Assembly (NCBI GenBank): GCA_910589035.1
Contig: CAJUSI010000076.1
Coordinates: 17,898 to 81,897, forward strand
Source of the DNA: an uncultured Acetatifactor sp.
Lineage (GTDB): Bacteria; Bacillota; Clostridia; Lachnospirales; Lachnospiraceae
Length of the DNA stretch: 64,000 bases
Direction: 5' to 3'
The notes beneath the pieces were generated by a model that saw only the letters and a list, made by a program, of their open reading frames with translations, was not told the DNA's origin and did not search any database. Positions within the stretch are counted from its first letter, which is position 1; each line of letters opens with the position of its first letter. Positions 35,163-43,732 of the stretch are shown one piece after another. A program made the position numbers and the translations under genes.

Positions 35163-36998
35163 TCACTCCGATCTTTCTTCTGAGGTATCATCCTCCAGGC
35201 TCACGCCATACAGATGAACAGTTTGCTCGGAGCCTTTGTCGGAAATCGTCTTGCCCATAGCGCCTTCGATAACTGTCATGATAGCCTTCGCGCGATCGAT
35301 GAAATAAGTGTCAAAATCATCCAGGATAAACGCATCGAAATTAACCGGATGTGATTCCACGCGGATCCTGAGCTGATCTTCCCCAATTTCTGCCGCCTTG
35401 ATAATCTTGCGGCTGTATCTGCTCGGTGCGTCGCCCCCGATCTGGCGGTTCGATTCCGGCAGCAGCGGCGTCTTGTTTACAATGGAGTTCCACTTTGCCT
35501 TCGGATACCCCTGCCTGATGCAATACGCCTCAGGGAATATATGATGAATATCAGGGGACTCGTCCATGCTTTTCACAATATCCATCGTCGTGCCTTTCAT
35601 GAAATCCCTGCAGCTCTCACGATAGACAAGCGCCATAATCCCCTTGTATGCAGCGCTGCTTCTTGTCTGTAAGGAAATCAGCCTCGCGGCAGAAAAATAT
35701 GCCCCGTTGACAGTCCTGTTCTGGCTTTCCTTTCCCTGAACAGCCGCAACTATGTCCTCAATATCGTTGGCGTATCTCGTCTCATTTGCACCGCCGTACA
35801 TCTCTCCCATGATGCCGCACCAGAACCATCTCGCCAGAATGTTTTGTGTTGACGGGAGATTATATGTACTTTTTCCGATCACTGCGCATATTGCGGCAAG
35901 CGGTATAAGCTGTGTCGTGTAAGGAAGATCTCTCATTCGGAATACATACTGGCTGAACAGGAACTTTCTCGCCATCCTGTAGCCTTCCAGAATCGCTGCC
36001 TTATTTGTCTGGTAGGCCTCAAAGCTCAGCCCCAAAACGTCCTTCTTCTTACAGGTTGTCGCCGTTTCGGCCAAATAGCTGGTGTAAAGCATAATTGTTG
36101 TCAGAAAAGCTGTCTCGTCAACCCCATTCATAACGTCCGTGTTAAGGGGCTCATTCTTCCCCCGGATGATATCACGGCATCTCTCCCAGTCTTTTCTCAG
36201 GTCAAACTCGCAAGTGGCAAAGGTTGCCGTAACCAGTTCGAATACCGTAAGGGCAACGCCGCCGGTATTCACATTTTCAAACACTTTACATACCGCTTCC
36301 CGCGGCGTTTCCCTGCCCAGAGTAATTACCGGCAATTTATATCCGATGATGGTTTCAATCACCTCTGTCCGGAACTTTTTATAGCGCTCCCGGAATTCTT
36401 TCCCGTATTCATGGTATTCCTTATATCCGTCTCCCCAGTCCTCACGGGCGCCGCTGTCAAAAATGATATTGATCGGAAACATTTCATTTTCATATTCCTG
36501 CTTCCGTGTAGACAGATCCAACAAAACCTTACGGTCAAAATCCGTTTTGATTTTCCTGTCCTCGGGAACCGGTACGATTGCATCGTAGCGGTCCTCGCTG
36601 TCATCCAGGCATTTCTTCATATCCAGATAATAGAATCTTTTGATTTCTTTTCCCTTATCCGTCCTGGTCAGGACAGCTTCTTCTGCACATGTAGTCCTAT
36701 ACATGGAGGTAAGGCGCTGCTGCCCATCCAGCACAAGATAATCCGGCGCTGCCGTGACATTCTTAACGCCTTCTATGGGACGATACTTAAATTTAATATT
36801 CTCGTTTCCGCGTTCCAGGCGCATGACGGCCCCCATGGGATACCCCTGCGAGAGGCTCGCCAGAATACCACGGATTCTTCCGTCATCCCAGGTCCAGCCG
36901 CGCTGGAATTCCGGAAGCTGCACTTTGCCCGAAGCCACATCACGCATCAGCTCACCCAGTTCAGTATCTATTGATTTCGGTGCAATATTTATCGCCAT
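35163..36998 (-). CDS. DUF262/HNH (GmrSD-like) protein
   Basis: A 611-residue protein with the DUF262 signature: LPEFQRGWTW (28-37) and VLDGQQRLTS (89-98), which form a nucleotide-binding ParB/Srx-like fold. The C-terminal part carries an HNH-like DIHHIFPEAYC (483-493). Fused DUF262-DUF1524 proteins such as GmrSD and BrxU restrict phages with modified DNA, so an antiphage role is likely. The ATG at 36998 follows GAGGAG by 7 bases and matches the family's N-terminus. The same frame is open a further 77 codons upstream without a good start. Confidence 0.82.
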   Translation of the reverse strand: MAINIAPKSIDTELGELMRDVASGKVQLPEFQRGWTWDDGRIRGILASLSQGYPMGAVMRLERGNENIKFKYRPIEGVKNVTAAPDYLVLDGQQRLTSMYRTTCAEEAVLTRTDKGKEIKRFYYLDMKKCLDDSEDRYDAIVPVPEDRKIKTDFDRKVLLDLSTRKQEYENEMFPINIIFDSGAREDWGDGYKEYHEYGKEFRERYKKFRTEVIETIIGYKLPVITLGRETPREAVCKVFENVNTGGVALTVFELVTATFATCEFDLRKDWERCRDIIRGKNEPLNTDVMNGVDETAFLTTIMLYTSYLAETATTCKKKDVLGLSFEAYQTNKAAILEGYRMARKFLFSQYVFRMRDLPYTTQLIPLAAICAVIGKSTYNLPSTQNILARWFWCGIMGEMYGGANETRYANDIEDIVAAVQGKESQNRTVNGAYFSAARLISLQTRSSAAYKGIMALVYRESCRDFMKGTTMDIVKSMDESPDIHHIFPEAYCIRQGYPKAKWNSIVNKTPLLPESNRQIGGDAPSRYSRKIIKAAEIGEDQLRIRVESHPVNFDAFILDDFDTYFIDRAKAIMTVIEGAMGKTISDKGSEQTVHLYGVSLEDDTSEERSE

Positions 36999-37274
36999 AT
37001 ACGTACTCCTCAGCTTTTCTTTCGCTTTTCTATTTACTCTCCTATTGGCTCCCGGCAAGCTGTGAAGAAACCTTGTATCATCTGACAGGGATATAAGTCT
37101 TTTTCCTTCGATAAAGCAGGGCCTGGTTGACAGATATCCTGTTTCGGATATGCCTGGCCTCATCTCAGCATCCAGTTTATCATAGTTGGTTGTATTTATA
37201 AAGGATAAAATCTTGTCGCCTGATACATAATGCTGCGGCCCCCGACGATTAAAGGTGACATTTCATTCCCTTCC
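36999..37274 (-). other. Open but startless frame upstream of the DUF262 gene
   Basis: Between the RhuM stop and the DUF262 start the frame reads on without stops, with protein-like content (HYVSGDKILSFINTTNYDKL and later GYLSTRPCFIEGKRLISL). An AAGGAAGGG ribosome binding site right after the RhuM stop leads instead into a 20-codon frame beginning MSPLIVGGRS, out of phase. A one-base change would join them into a small gene. It may be a decayed ORF; an alternative is untranslated leader. Confidence 0.35.
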
Positions 37275-38258
37275 TTATTTCAATGCCTCCAATTCCCGGA
37301 TGCTTTCAATAAAGTGCTGTTCCACCGGCGAGAGCAGCTCGTCCTGCTTTTTTTGATATTTCTCATATTCCTCATGCGCTTTATCGATGGCCTGCTTATG
37401 AGTCACGCGTCCTTTTGTCGTTAAGATATCCCGTCGGGTCATTTTCAGGTAGTCGTCTATGGTCTCCAGCCAGTCTTTCATATACATTGGTTCATGTGCC
37501 AGCGCACGCACCTCCGCAATGTCAAGATAAGCCGATACGATTTTGTTAAGGGCATCCAGTTCTGCCTGTGTCAGATAGTTTTTCGCAATCTCAGTGTCTG
37601 AACGCCTGATTCGTCTGCCCTCCCAGGAGGTTAATCCCATATTCTCCTTTTCCGCATCGGCGCGCTGGTAGACAATCTCTGCCGCCGTATGCCTGTGCGC
37701 CGCCCAGTGCATTTTGTTTTGCACCTGTTTAAAGAACTGAACAGAGGCCTCCGCGCCTGGATTATAGTCGATGCTGGTGGCGTAAATTTCCAACACTTTC
37801 CGCCAGAATACCTTCTCCGAAGAACGAATGTCACGAATGCGGGCCAGAAGCTCGTCAAAATAGTTTCCTCCGCCCAGGCGCTTTAATCTATCGTCATCCA
37901 GCGCAAATCCCTTTTTCATATATTCTTTTAAAATCGTGCTTGCCCATATGCGGAACTGCGTGCCCCGCAGAGATTTTACCCGATAGCCTACAGAGATGAT
38001 TACATCCAGATTATAATAGTCAACCTGATAGTTCTTTCCGTCCGCTGCAGTTGTTGCAAAATTTGCAACAACTGCATTTCTGTTCAGCTCTCCCTCCGAA
38101 AAAACATTTTTTATATGCCTTGATATAGTCGATTTATCCCTCTGGAACAGTTCTGCCATCTGATCCAGCGACAGCCAGACCGTATCTTCCTCAAAAGTTA
38201 CTTCAATTTTTGTCAGCCCATCCTCCGTGGTATACATGATCATATTGGAATTATTCAT
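37275..38258 (-). CDS. RhuM-family protein
   Basis: A 327-residue protein of the RhuM family (virulence RhuM, common on genomic islands). Its N-terminus has a helix-turn-helix-like motif (LSLDQMAELFQRDKSTISRH, about 27-46), then a Bro/KilA-like region (YYNLDVIISVGYRVKS) and a helical C-terminal half. I start at ATG 38258, 8 bases inside the end of the upstream XRE gene and after GGAGG, so the two are coupled. Members lie next to restriction and toxin-antitoxin genes, but the biochemical role is not established. Confidence 0.82.
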   Translation of the reverse strand: MNNSNMIMYTTEDGLTKIEVTFEEDTVWLSLDQMAELFQRDKSTISRHIKNVFSEGELNRNAVVANFATTAADGKNYQVDYYNLDVIISVGYRVKSLRGTQFRIWASTILKEYMKKGFALDDDRLKRLGGGNYFDELLARIRDIRSSEKVFWRKVLEIYATSIDYNPGAEASVQFFKQVQNKMHWAAHRHTAAEIVYQRADAEKENMGLTSWEGRRIRRSDTEIAKNYLTQAELDALNKIVSAYLDIAEVRALAHEPMYMKDWLETIDDYLKMTRRDILTTKGRVTHKQAIDKAHEEYEKYQKKQDELLSPVEQHFIESIRELEALK

Positions 38259-38454
38259 TTTCCCCGGCCTCCCTGCAAATGTTTTTATGCCGGATATAAT
38301 ACTCCAAAAGGCGAAGCACATATTCCGGTGCATGGCGATTGCCCAGTTCCCAGTCTGTGACTGTCCGGTATGGTATCTCATAAAATTCACAGAAATCCTT
38401 CCGGTTCATTCCTGTGCTCTCCCGCAGTTCCCGCATTTTATTTCTGCATTCCAT
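38251..38454 (-). CDS. Small XRE helix-turn-helix protein, probable autorepressor
   Basis: A 67-residue single-domain protein. RELRESTGMNRKDFCEFYEI followed by PYRTVTDWELGNRHAP is a clear XRE helix-turn-helix. Ribosome binding site GGAGGG is 8 bases before the ATG. It is the first gene of an operon with RhuM. Its promoter is bracketed by a large inverted repeat, so it probably represses its own transcription like an antitoxin. Confidence 0.8.
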   Translation of the reverse strand: MECRNKMRELRESTGMNRKDFCEFYEIPYRTVTDWELGNRHAPEYVLRLLEYYIRHKNICREAGENE

Positions 38455-38472
38455 TTGGCGTGCCCTCCTTAA

Positions 38473-38536
38473 GCAAAATTATGCGTTGCGTATTCATTAT
38501 AGCATAGTTTTGTCGAATACGCAACGCATAATTTGC
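38473..38536 (-). promoter_or_regulatory. Promoter of the XRE-RhuM operon inside a 22-bp inverted repeat
   Basis: Arm 38473-38495 and arm 38515-38536 are complementary over 22 bases with a single extra A in the left arm (core TATGCGTTGCGTATTC and GAATACGCAACGCATA). The 19-base spacer holds, on the minus strand, a perfect TATAAT (38496-38501). TTGCGT, 17 bases upstream, lies in the other arm. A repressor on this dyad would cover both the -35 and the start point. Confidence 0.75.
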
Positions 38537-38610
38537 ATTATGAGAAGTTCCAGGATGGGACGGTGAAATGTATTGAGGATGAGATACCGTTTGAGGTGCC
38601 GGAGGGGTGA
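38530..38610 (+). pseudogene. Fragment of a type I restriction specificity gene (hsdS)
   Basis: In the plus frame 38530-38607 encodes NLHYEKFQDGTVKCIEDE followed by IPFEVPEG and a TGA. The phrase HYEKF..GTVKC...IPFEVPEGW is the stereotyped join between the two halves of HsdS proteins in clostridia. Only about 26 codons remain and no other hsd gene is seen, so this is debris of a lost type I system. Its left end overlaps the right arm of the inverted repeat. Confidence 0.65.
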
Positions 38611-38628
38611 GATATCCAGAACGCAAGA

Positions 38629-38679
38629 AAGGCCTGCTGCTATGCCCAGCCCTGGTGGAAAGGGAACTTTGCAGGCCTT
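38629..38679 (-). terminator. Hairpin terminator downstream of the SymE/Panacea remnant
   Basis: AAGGCCTGC (38629-38637) and GCAGGCCTT (38671-38679) are perfect inverted repeats. On the minus strand the stem is followed by TTTCTT. Confidence 0.5.
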
Positions 38680-38708
38680 CTGTTCTCTGATGCCAGGCTC
38701 AGGATGCT

Positions 38709-39116
38709 TTATCGAGCATATCGTGAATATATGTTCTCAGGCCATCCTTCCTTCCAGAAGTGCAAACCGCGCGTCGTCAATCGGATTATATTTGAAAGCC
38801 CTGAACAGATCATAAACCTGCGGATAAACCGGGCCGTGGATCCATGCCCTGCAGTCTTCCTCAAAATCTGAAACTGTACCTGCAGCTTTTTGATCTCCGT
38901 CTCCATAAAAGCCCTCTCTGCATCAAGCAATTTCATTCTTTCTCTGTCCAGGCTGATTACCAATTTTCCTTGTTCGCACTCAACCTTAATCTGATTCCCA
39001 ATCTAAAAACCCATTTCATTCAGCCACTGTCCTTTCAGAATGACGGTCGGCGTAGGCTTATAATTACGTCCGCTCTGTGAGATTACCTTAATATTTCTGA
39101 CTTTCTTTGATTTCAT
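38709..39116 (-). pseudogene. SymE-like toxin gene with amber codon running into a Panacea/SocA-like fragment
   Basis: An AAGGAGG site leads into an ATG at 39116. The first 37 codons match SymE-type toxins (SQSGRNYKPTPTVILKGQWL then NEMGF). A TAG at 39003-39005 follows, and the same frame resumes with IGNQIKVECEQGKLVISL, the expected continuation. After about 40 more codons the frame must shift by one to reach DFEEDCRAWIHGPVYP and VYDLFRAFKYNPID (38737-38868), which resembles the Panacea/SocA (DUF4065) domain. It reads as two decayed toxin-antitoxin genes joined by deletion. It could not be made as one protein without readthrough and a frameshift. Confidence 0.7.
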
Positions 39117-39283
39117 AGACTTGCCTCCTTAAATTGTAAATGAACATTTACTCTGAAAATAATGTACTCGCCGCTCAATCCTGAAAATCAGCCCAATGGC
39201 ACCACCTCCCCTCAGCGCAAAAAAATAACTGCCAATGTTTTCGCATCAGCAGCTATCGCTTTAGTTCAGTGTATTAAATTTGG

Positions 39284-40810
39284 CTATTGGTTATTTTTAC
39301 CCTCTTCCTTGATCCTATAGTAATCATCCATACTCAGACTCAGTTTCACATGGGTATCTGGTTTTGATTTTCGGTTGCTCAAGAGGGCGATAGTCTCTAT
39401 ATTGGCGGTCCAGGGGAACTGGTCCACGCAGGAAGCCCGCTCCACCACATACCCGTTATCCAAAAACACCTCCAAATCCCGCACCAGGCTGGTGGGCTTG
39501 CAGGAGATATAGACAATCCGCTCTACGCCGTAAGCCAGAATCTTGGGCAGAGCTCTGGGATGAATGCCGTCCCTGGGAGGATCCAGGATAATCATATCCG
39601 GCTTGTCCTGAATGCCGTCCAGAACCTTCAGCACATCCCCTGCAATGAATTCGCAGTTCTCCAGGCCGTTTTCCTCCGCATTCCTGACAGCCGCCTCCAC
39701 AGCCTCCTCCACGATCTCCACGCCCACGACCTTCCCCGCCGCGGAAGCCATCAGCTGGGCGATCGTGCCCGTCCCGCTGTACAGATCGAATACCACCTTA
39801 TCCGGCCTGCCGGCCTGCCGTCTGCTCCCCAGATCCCCCACATATTCCCGGACGGTTTCGTAGAGAACCTCTGCGCCGTATGTATTCGTCTGGAAAAAAG
39901 AAAAAAGAGAAACCTTAAAACGCAGCCCCAATAGCTCCTCGTAAAAATAATCCTGGCCGTAGAGGATCTCCATGCGGTCGCTGTGCACCACATCCGCCTG
40001 GGAATCATTGACAATATGGATAATACCAGCAAAGTGTCCCTGCAGTCTGCCATCCCGCTCCAGCGCCAGAAGACACTCCAAAAAGCCCTCCATCAACGCT
40101 TCTTCCGACGAAATCTGTCCGCTGCCCCAGGGATCCTGGGAAGTGGTTACCAGCGCCGCCAATATCTCCCCCGTCCGCGCAGCCTTCCGCACCACCAGAT
40201 GGCGCAGATATCCCTTATGGCGCAGCCTGTGATAATAGGTTATCCTTTTTTCAAAAGGATAACCGGCAAAATAGTCCAGCACGGTCCGCAGTATCAGGCG
40301 GTAGTCCCCGTCCACAATGCGGCAGTCCTCCACCGTCACCACATCATAGAAGCTCCCCCTCTTATGCATGCCCAGCGCCAGGGGCCCGTCCTTTACCTCA
40401 TCCCCGAAAGAAAATTCCATCTTGTTGCGGTATTCATAGGGCATGGGGCTTCCCTTGATCCCTTCCCAGCTCCATGGCTCCCCCTGCCTGTCCAGGCAGG
40501 TATCCAGCAGGCTCTTTACCTGGGCTTCCTTTACCCGAAGCTGCTCCTCATAGGAAAGGGGCAGATAGGTACATCCTCCGCAGACACCAAAATGGGAACA
40601 CGGACAGTCCGTCTCCAGAGGCGATTTCTCCAATACCTCAAGCAGACGTCCTTCCGCCTTCCCATTTCTCACTTTGCTGACACCAAGCTTTATTCTCTGA
40701 CCGGGCAGGCTGTTCTTTACGATGACGATGCCCTCCCCCGTACGCGCAATGCCTCTGTTAGGGAAATCCACCCTCTCGACCGTGGCTTCATACACCTGTC
40801 CTTTTTTCAT
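39284..40810 (-). CDS. rlmD: 23S rRNA (uracil-5-)-methyltransferase, RlmD/RumA family
   Basis: A 508-residue RNA methylase. It has an N-terminal TRAM domain (1-60), an iron-sulfur cysteine cluster (Cys69, 71, 77 and 80 in CPCSHFGVCGGC), a methylase domain with FQTN, SAM-binding DLYSGTGTIAQ, LDPPRDG, and the catalytic Cys in YISCKPTSL. It uses S-adenosylmethionine to form m5U in 23S rRNA; clostridial paralogues may choose U747 or U1939, so the exact site is uncertain. It has a C-terminal tail of about 25 residues beyond the catalytic domain. It follows a small membrane protein gene with a 4-base gap. Confidence 0.9.
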   Translation of the reverse strand: MKKGQVYEATVERVDFPNRGIARTGEGIVIVKNSLPGQRIKLGVSKVRNGKAEGRLLEVLEKSPLETDCPCSHFGVCGGCTYLPLSYEEQLRVKEAQVKSLLDTCLDRQGEPWSWEGIKGSPMPYEYRNKMEFSFGDEVKDGPLALGMHKRGSFYDVVTVEDCRIVDGDYRLILRTVLDYFAGYPFEKRITYYHRLRHKGYLRHLVVRKAARTGEILAALVTTSQDPWGSGQISSEEALMEGFLECLLALERDGRLQGHFAGIIHIVNDSQADVVHSDRMEILYGQDYFYEELLGLRFKVSLFSFFQTNTYGAEVLYETVREYVGDLGSRRQAGRPDKVVFDLYSGTGTIAQLMASAAGKVVGVEIVEEAVEAAVRNAEENGLENCEFIAGDVLKVLDGIQDKPDMIILDPPRDGIHPRALPKILAYGVERIVYISCKPTSLVRDLEVFLDNGYVVERASCVDQFPWTANIETIALLSNRKSKPDTHVKLSLSMDDYYRIKEEGKNNQ

Positions 40811-40814
40811 TTGA

Positions 40815-41084
40815 TCAGTTCTCTCCCTCGTCTACGAAGAAGTCTTCCTCATCCTCGTTCTCGTCGTCCTCATCCAGATCATCCTCGAAATCGTCCTCGA
40901 AGTCCTCAAGATAACGGGAATTCATATGGCGGTAAACGGCATATGCGATAGCTGCCACTGCCGCAATGGCGCCGATGATAGCCAGCACCCAGATTACTTT
41001 CCTGCACTCCTTCTCCTCTTCGCTCTTCTTTCCCAGCAAGTCATTCAGTCTTGCCATATCGATCAAATTTTCCAGCTTACTCAT
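40815..41084 (-). CDS. Small membrane protein with acidic tail
   Basis: An 89-residue protein: amphipathic N-terminus, one membrane helix (VIWVLAIIGAIAAVAAIAYAV, about 30-50) and a very acidic C-terminal tail (EDDFEDDLDEDDENEDEED). It is encoded just upstream of rlmD with 4 bases between them. It resembles the DUF4366 type of small clostridial proteins. The function is unknown. Confidence 0.75.
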   Translation of the reverse strand: MSKLENLIDMARLNDLLGKKSEEEKECRKVIWVLAIIGAIAAVAAIAYAVYRHMNSRYLEDFEDDFEDDLDEDDENEDEEDFFVDEGEN

Positions 41085-41222
41085 AAGACTACCTCCATAC
41101 CGGCAGATCCCCTGCCTTTTTTATTTTTCTGTATTGCGGTGCATTCTCCGGCCCGTCTTCTGCCATCCGCGGCCCTTGAATCTGCACTTCTTTTTTATTA
41201 TATCATATTCGGTTGAAAAATA

Positions 41223-43718
41223 CTACAGTCTTTTCAATTTTGCAAAGGAAGCATACATAATTTTTTGTCCGGCCCTGTCGAACTGAACCGTCACCTTATA
41301 GTCCCTGGACTCCTTATCGATATGGGTCACGCTTCCTTCCCCGTACTTCACATGGATAACTCTGTCTCCCACCCCGTACGCAAGCGCTTCCGGCGCCTGG
41401 TAAGGCATTCCTTTGGTGAGTCCCGCCAGCCGGTTCAGATTCCCGATCTCGTTGGCTATATATGGCTTATCTGCCTTGGCCGTGGCCTTCCTGCGAACCA
41501 CCGCCTTGGGCCGGTAATCCGCAGCCGCCCCGGCATTCCCGCCCGTACTGCTTCCGGCGCTTTCCATACTCTGGCGGACTCCCGCCCTGCCGCCTTCCCC
41601 GGAGAACTCCTGGGTTCCGCTGCCGCTCCGGTTCCCGCCATAGCCGGCATCTCCTCCCCAATAATCCCGAGAGCCGCTCGCATTCCCGCTTCCGCCATAG
41701 CCACTGCTTTCCCCGGAAAAATCCCGAGACCCGCTCCTGCCATAACCGCCGGGCCCGGAAGCCCGCAGGCCCGCACCTTTCCGTCCTGCCGCTCCGCCGG
41801 CCTCCAGCAGCTGCCCGGGAATCTCCTCCACAAAGCGGCTCACCGGATTGTACTGCGTCTCCCCCCGGATCATCCGCATCCTGGCGCAGGTTAAGGTCAG
41901 CTCGTTCATGGCTCTGGTAATCCCCACATAGGCCAGGCGCCTTTCCTCTTCCAGATCCGCCGGGTCGTCGGAACTGACCGCCCCATATCCGGGAAAGAGC
42001 CCGTCCTCCAGGCCTGCCAGATACACATTGGGAAATTCCAGCCCCTTGGCAGAATGCAGCGTCATGAGAAGCACCCTGTCGTCACTGCCGTCCACATTAT
42101 CGATATCCGCCACCAGAGCCACTTCCTCCAGAAATTCCGTCAGGCTGGGTTCCTCATGTGTATCGGAATAGCTGACCGCCTTCGAGATCAGTTCCTCCAC
42201 ATTGGCAATCCTGTCGTCACCCCCTTCGTCGTCATTATCCTGAAGATATTCCCTGTACTCCGTTTTTTCCACGATCTCCTGTATCAGCTCTGCGATGGTC
42301 ATCCGGGAACGTCTCTCCCGAAGGCTTTCAATCAGCGCCACAAAGGGACGCAGCTTTGCTGCCGCCCTGCCCAGCCCCATAATCCCATCCGCCTCTTCCA
42401 TGGCGGCAAAGAGGCCGATCTCATGGAGCTGCGCATAATCCGCTATCTTCTCCATGGTCGCATTGCCGATTCCCCTGCGGGGTACATTGAGAATACGCCG
42501 TACGGCCACATCGTCCCGGCCGGAGTCCACGGTCTTTAAATAAGCCAGAATATCCTTGATCTCCATTCTGGAATAAAAGTTTGTACCTCCCACCACATTA
42601 TATGGCAGAGATTCCATAATCATGCGCTCTTCCAGCAGACGGGCCTGGGCATTGGTGCGGTAAAGCACTGCGCAGTCCCTGCAGGCAGTCCCCTGCCTTA
42701 CCCTGCGCGCAATATCCTCCGCAATATATTCCGCCTCCTCATATGCGCTGTCGAACTGCCGGAAACGGACTCTGCCGCCCTCCTCCCTGGCCGTCCAGAG
42801 GGATTTCTCCTTCCTCCCCGCATTATTGCGGATCACCGCGTTGGCGGCATCCAGAATGAACCTGGTGGAACGATAGTTCTGCTCCAGCCTGATCACCCTG
42901 GCCTCCGGTAAATATTGTTCGAAATCCAGAATATTCCTGATATTGGCCCCCCGGAACTTATAGATGGACTGATCGTCGTCTCCCACCACACATAAATTCC
43001 GGTACTTGTCCGCCAGGAGCCTGACCAGCTCAAACTGGGCGGTGTTGGTGTCCTGATACTCGTCCACCATTATATACTGGAATCGCTCCTGATAGGATTC
43101 CAGCACCTCCGGACAGCTTCGGAACAGTTCAACCGTCTTATTGATAATATCGTCGAAATCCAGAGCATTATTTGCGCGCAGCGTCTCCTGGTATTCCCGA
43201 TAGACCTTCGCCTGAATTCCCTTATTGTAATCTCCCGCCGCCTCCCGCTCGAACTGCGAAACCGTCTTCAGCTCATCCTTTGCAGAGGAAACGGCGCTCA
43301 GCAGGATGCGCTCCTTATAGGTCTTCGGATCCAGATCCAGATAACGGATCACTCCCTTCATCACCGTCTTCTGATCATCCCCGTCATAGATTGTGAAATT
43401 ATTATCAAACCCGATTCTGTCGATATGACGGCGGAGAATCCGCACGCAGGCGGAATGAAAGGTGGACACCCAGACCTGATCCGCGCCGCCCTCCACCAGC
43501 TTGTCCACCCGTTCCCGCATCTCCCCCGCCGCCTTGTTGGTAAAGGTGATCGCCAGAATGTTCCAGGGTTTTACCCCCATCTCATCCACAAGATAAGCGA
43601 TCCGATGGGTGAGGACGCGGGTCTTGCCGCTTCCGGCTCCCGCCAGAAGCAGCAGAGGGCCTTCCGTGTGCTGCACCGCTTCCTTCTGTTCCCTGTTTAA
43701 TGTATCATATATGCTCAT
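41223..43718 (-). CDS. pcrA: UvrD/PcrA-type DNA helicase
   Basis: An 831-residue superfamily 1A 3'-5' helicase for repair and replication restart. Walker A (GAGSGKT, 27-33), motif Ia (ITFTNKAAGEMRER), motif II (VDEYQDTN), motif III (VGDDDQSIYKFRGA), motif IV (LEQNYRS), motif V (MTLHSAKGLEF) and motif VI (VGITRA) are all present. Between the core and the C-terminal Tudor-like domain (GDRVIHVKYGEGSV) lies a long Gly/Ser/Arg-rich linker (about 655-760), more extended than in Bacillus PcrA. It is followed, with a 14-base gap, by nothing on its own strand until the upstream SPFH gene, so it is probably the second gene of that unit. Confidence 0.92.
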   Translation of the reverse strand: MSIYDTLNREQKEAVQHTEGPLLLLAGAGSGKTRVLTHRIAYLVDEMGVKPWNILAITFTNKAAGEMRERVDKLVEGGADQVWVSTFHSACVRILRRHIDRIGFDNNFTIYDGDDQKTVMKGVIRYLDLDPKTYKERILLSAVSSAKDELKTVSQFEREAAGDYNKGIQAKVYREYQETLRANNALDFDDIINKTVELFRSCPEVLESYQERFQYIMVDEYQDTNTAQFELVRLLADKYRNLCVVGDDDQSIYKFRGANIRNILDFEQYLPEARVIRLEQNYRSTRFILDAANAVIRNNAGRKEKSLWTAREEGGRVRFRQFDSAYEEAEYIAEDIARRVRQGTACRDCAVLYRTNAQARLLEERMIMESLPYNVVGGTNFYSRMEIKDILAYLKTVDSGRDDVAVRRILNVPRRGIGNATMEKIADYAQLHEIGLFAAMEEADGIMGLGRAAAKLRPFVALIESLRERRSRMTIAELIQEIVEKTEYREYLQDNDDEGGDDRIANVEELISKAVSYSDTHEEPSLTEFLEEVALVADIDNVDGSDDRVLLMTLHSAKGLEFPNVYLAGLEDGLFPGYGAVSSDDPADLEEERRLAYVGITRAMNELTLTCARMRMIRGETQYNPVSRFVEEIPGQLLEAGGAAGRKGAGLRASGPGGYGRSGSRDFSGESSGYGGSGNASGSRDYWGGDAGYGGNRSGSGTQEFSGEGGRAGVRQSMESAGSSTGGNAGAAADYRPKAVVRRKATAKADKPYIANEIGNLNRLAGLTKGMPYQAPEALAYGVGDRVIHVKYGEGSVTHIDKESRDYKVTVQFDRAGQKIMYASFAKLKRL

Positions 43719-43732
43719 TTTTACTCTTTTCT

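Noticed and set aside
38438..38626. A 62-codon minus-strand ORF across the inverted repeat
   Set aside because: It reads through the promoter dyad and hsdS relic, has no ribosome binding site and ends in the XRE gene.
39150..39240. A second lysine riboswitch or related leader, because GGTGCC and TCAGGATTGA resemble the dapA leader
   Set aside because: The shared bases lie mostly outside the riboswitch core, and none of the other L-box landmarks are present; the match is probably chance.
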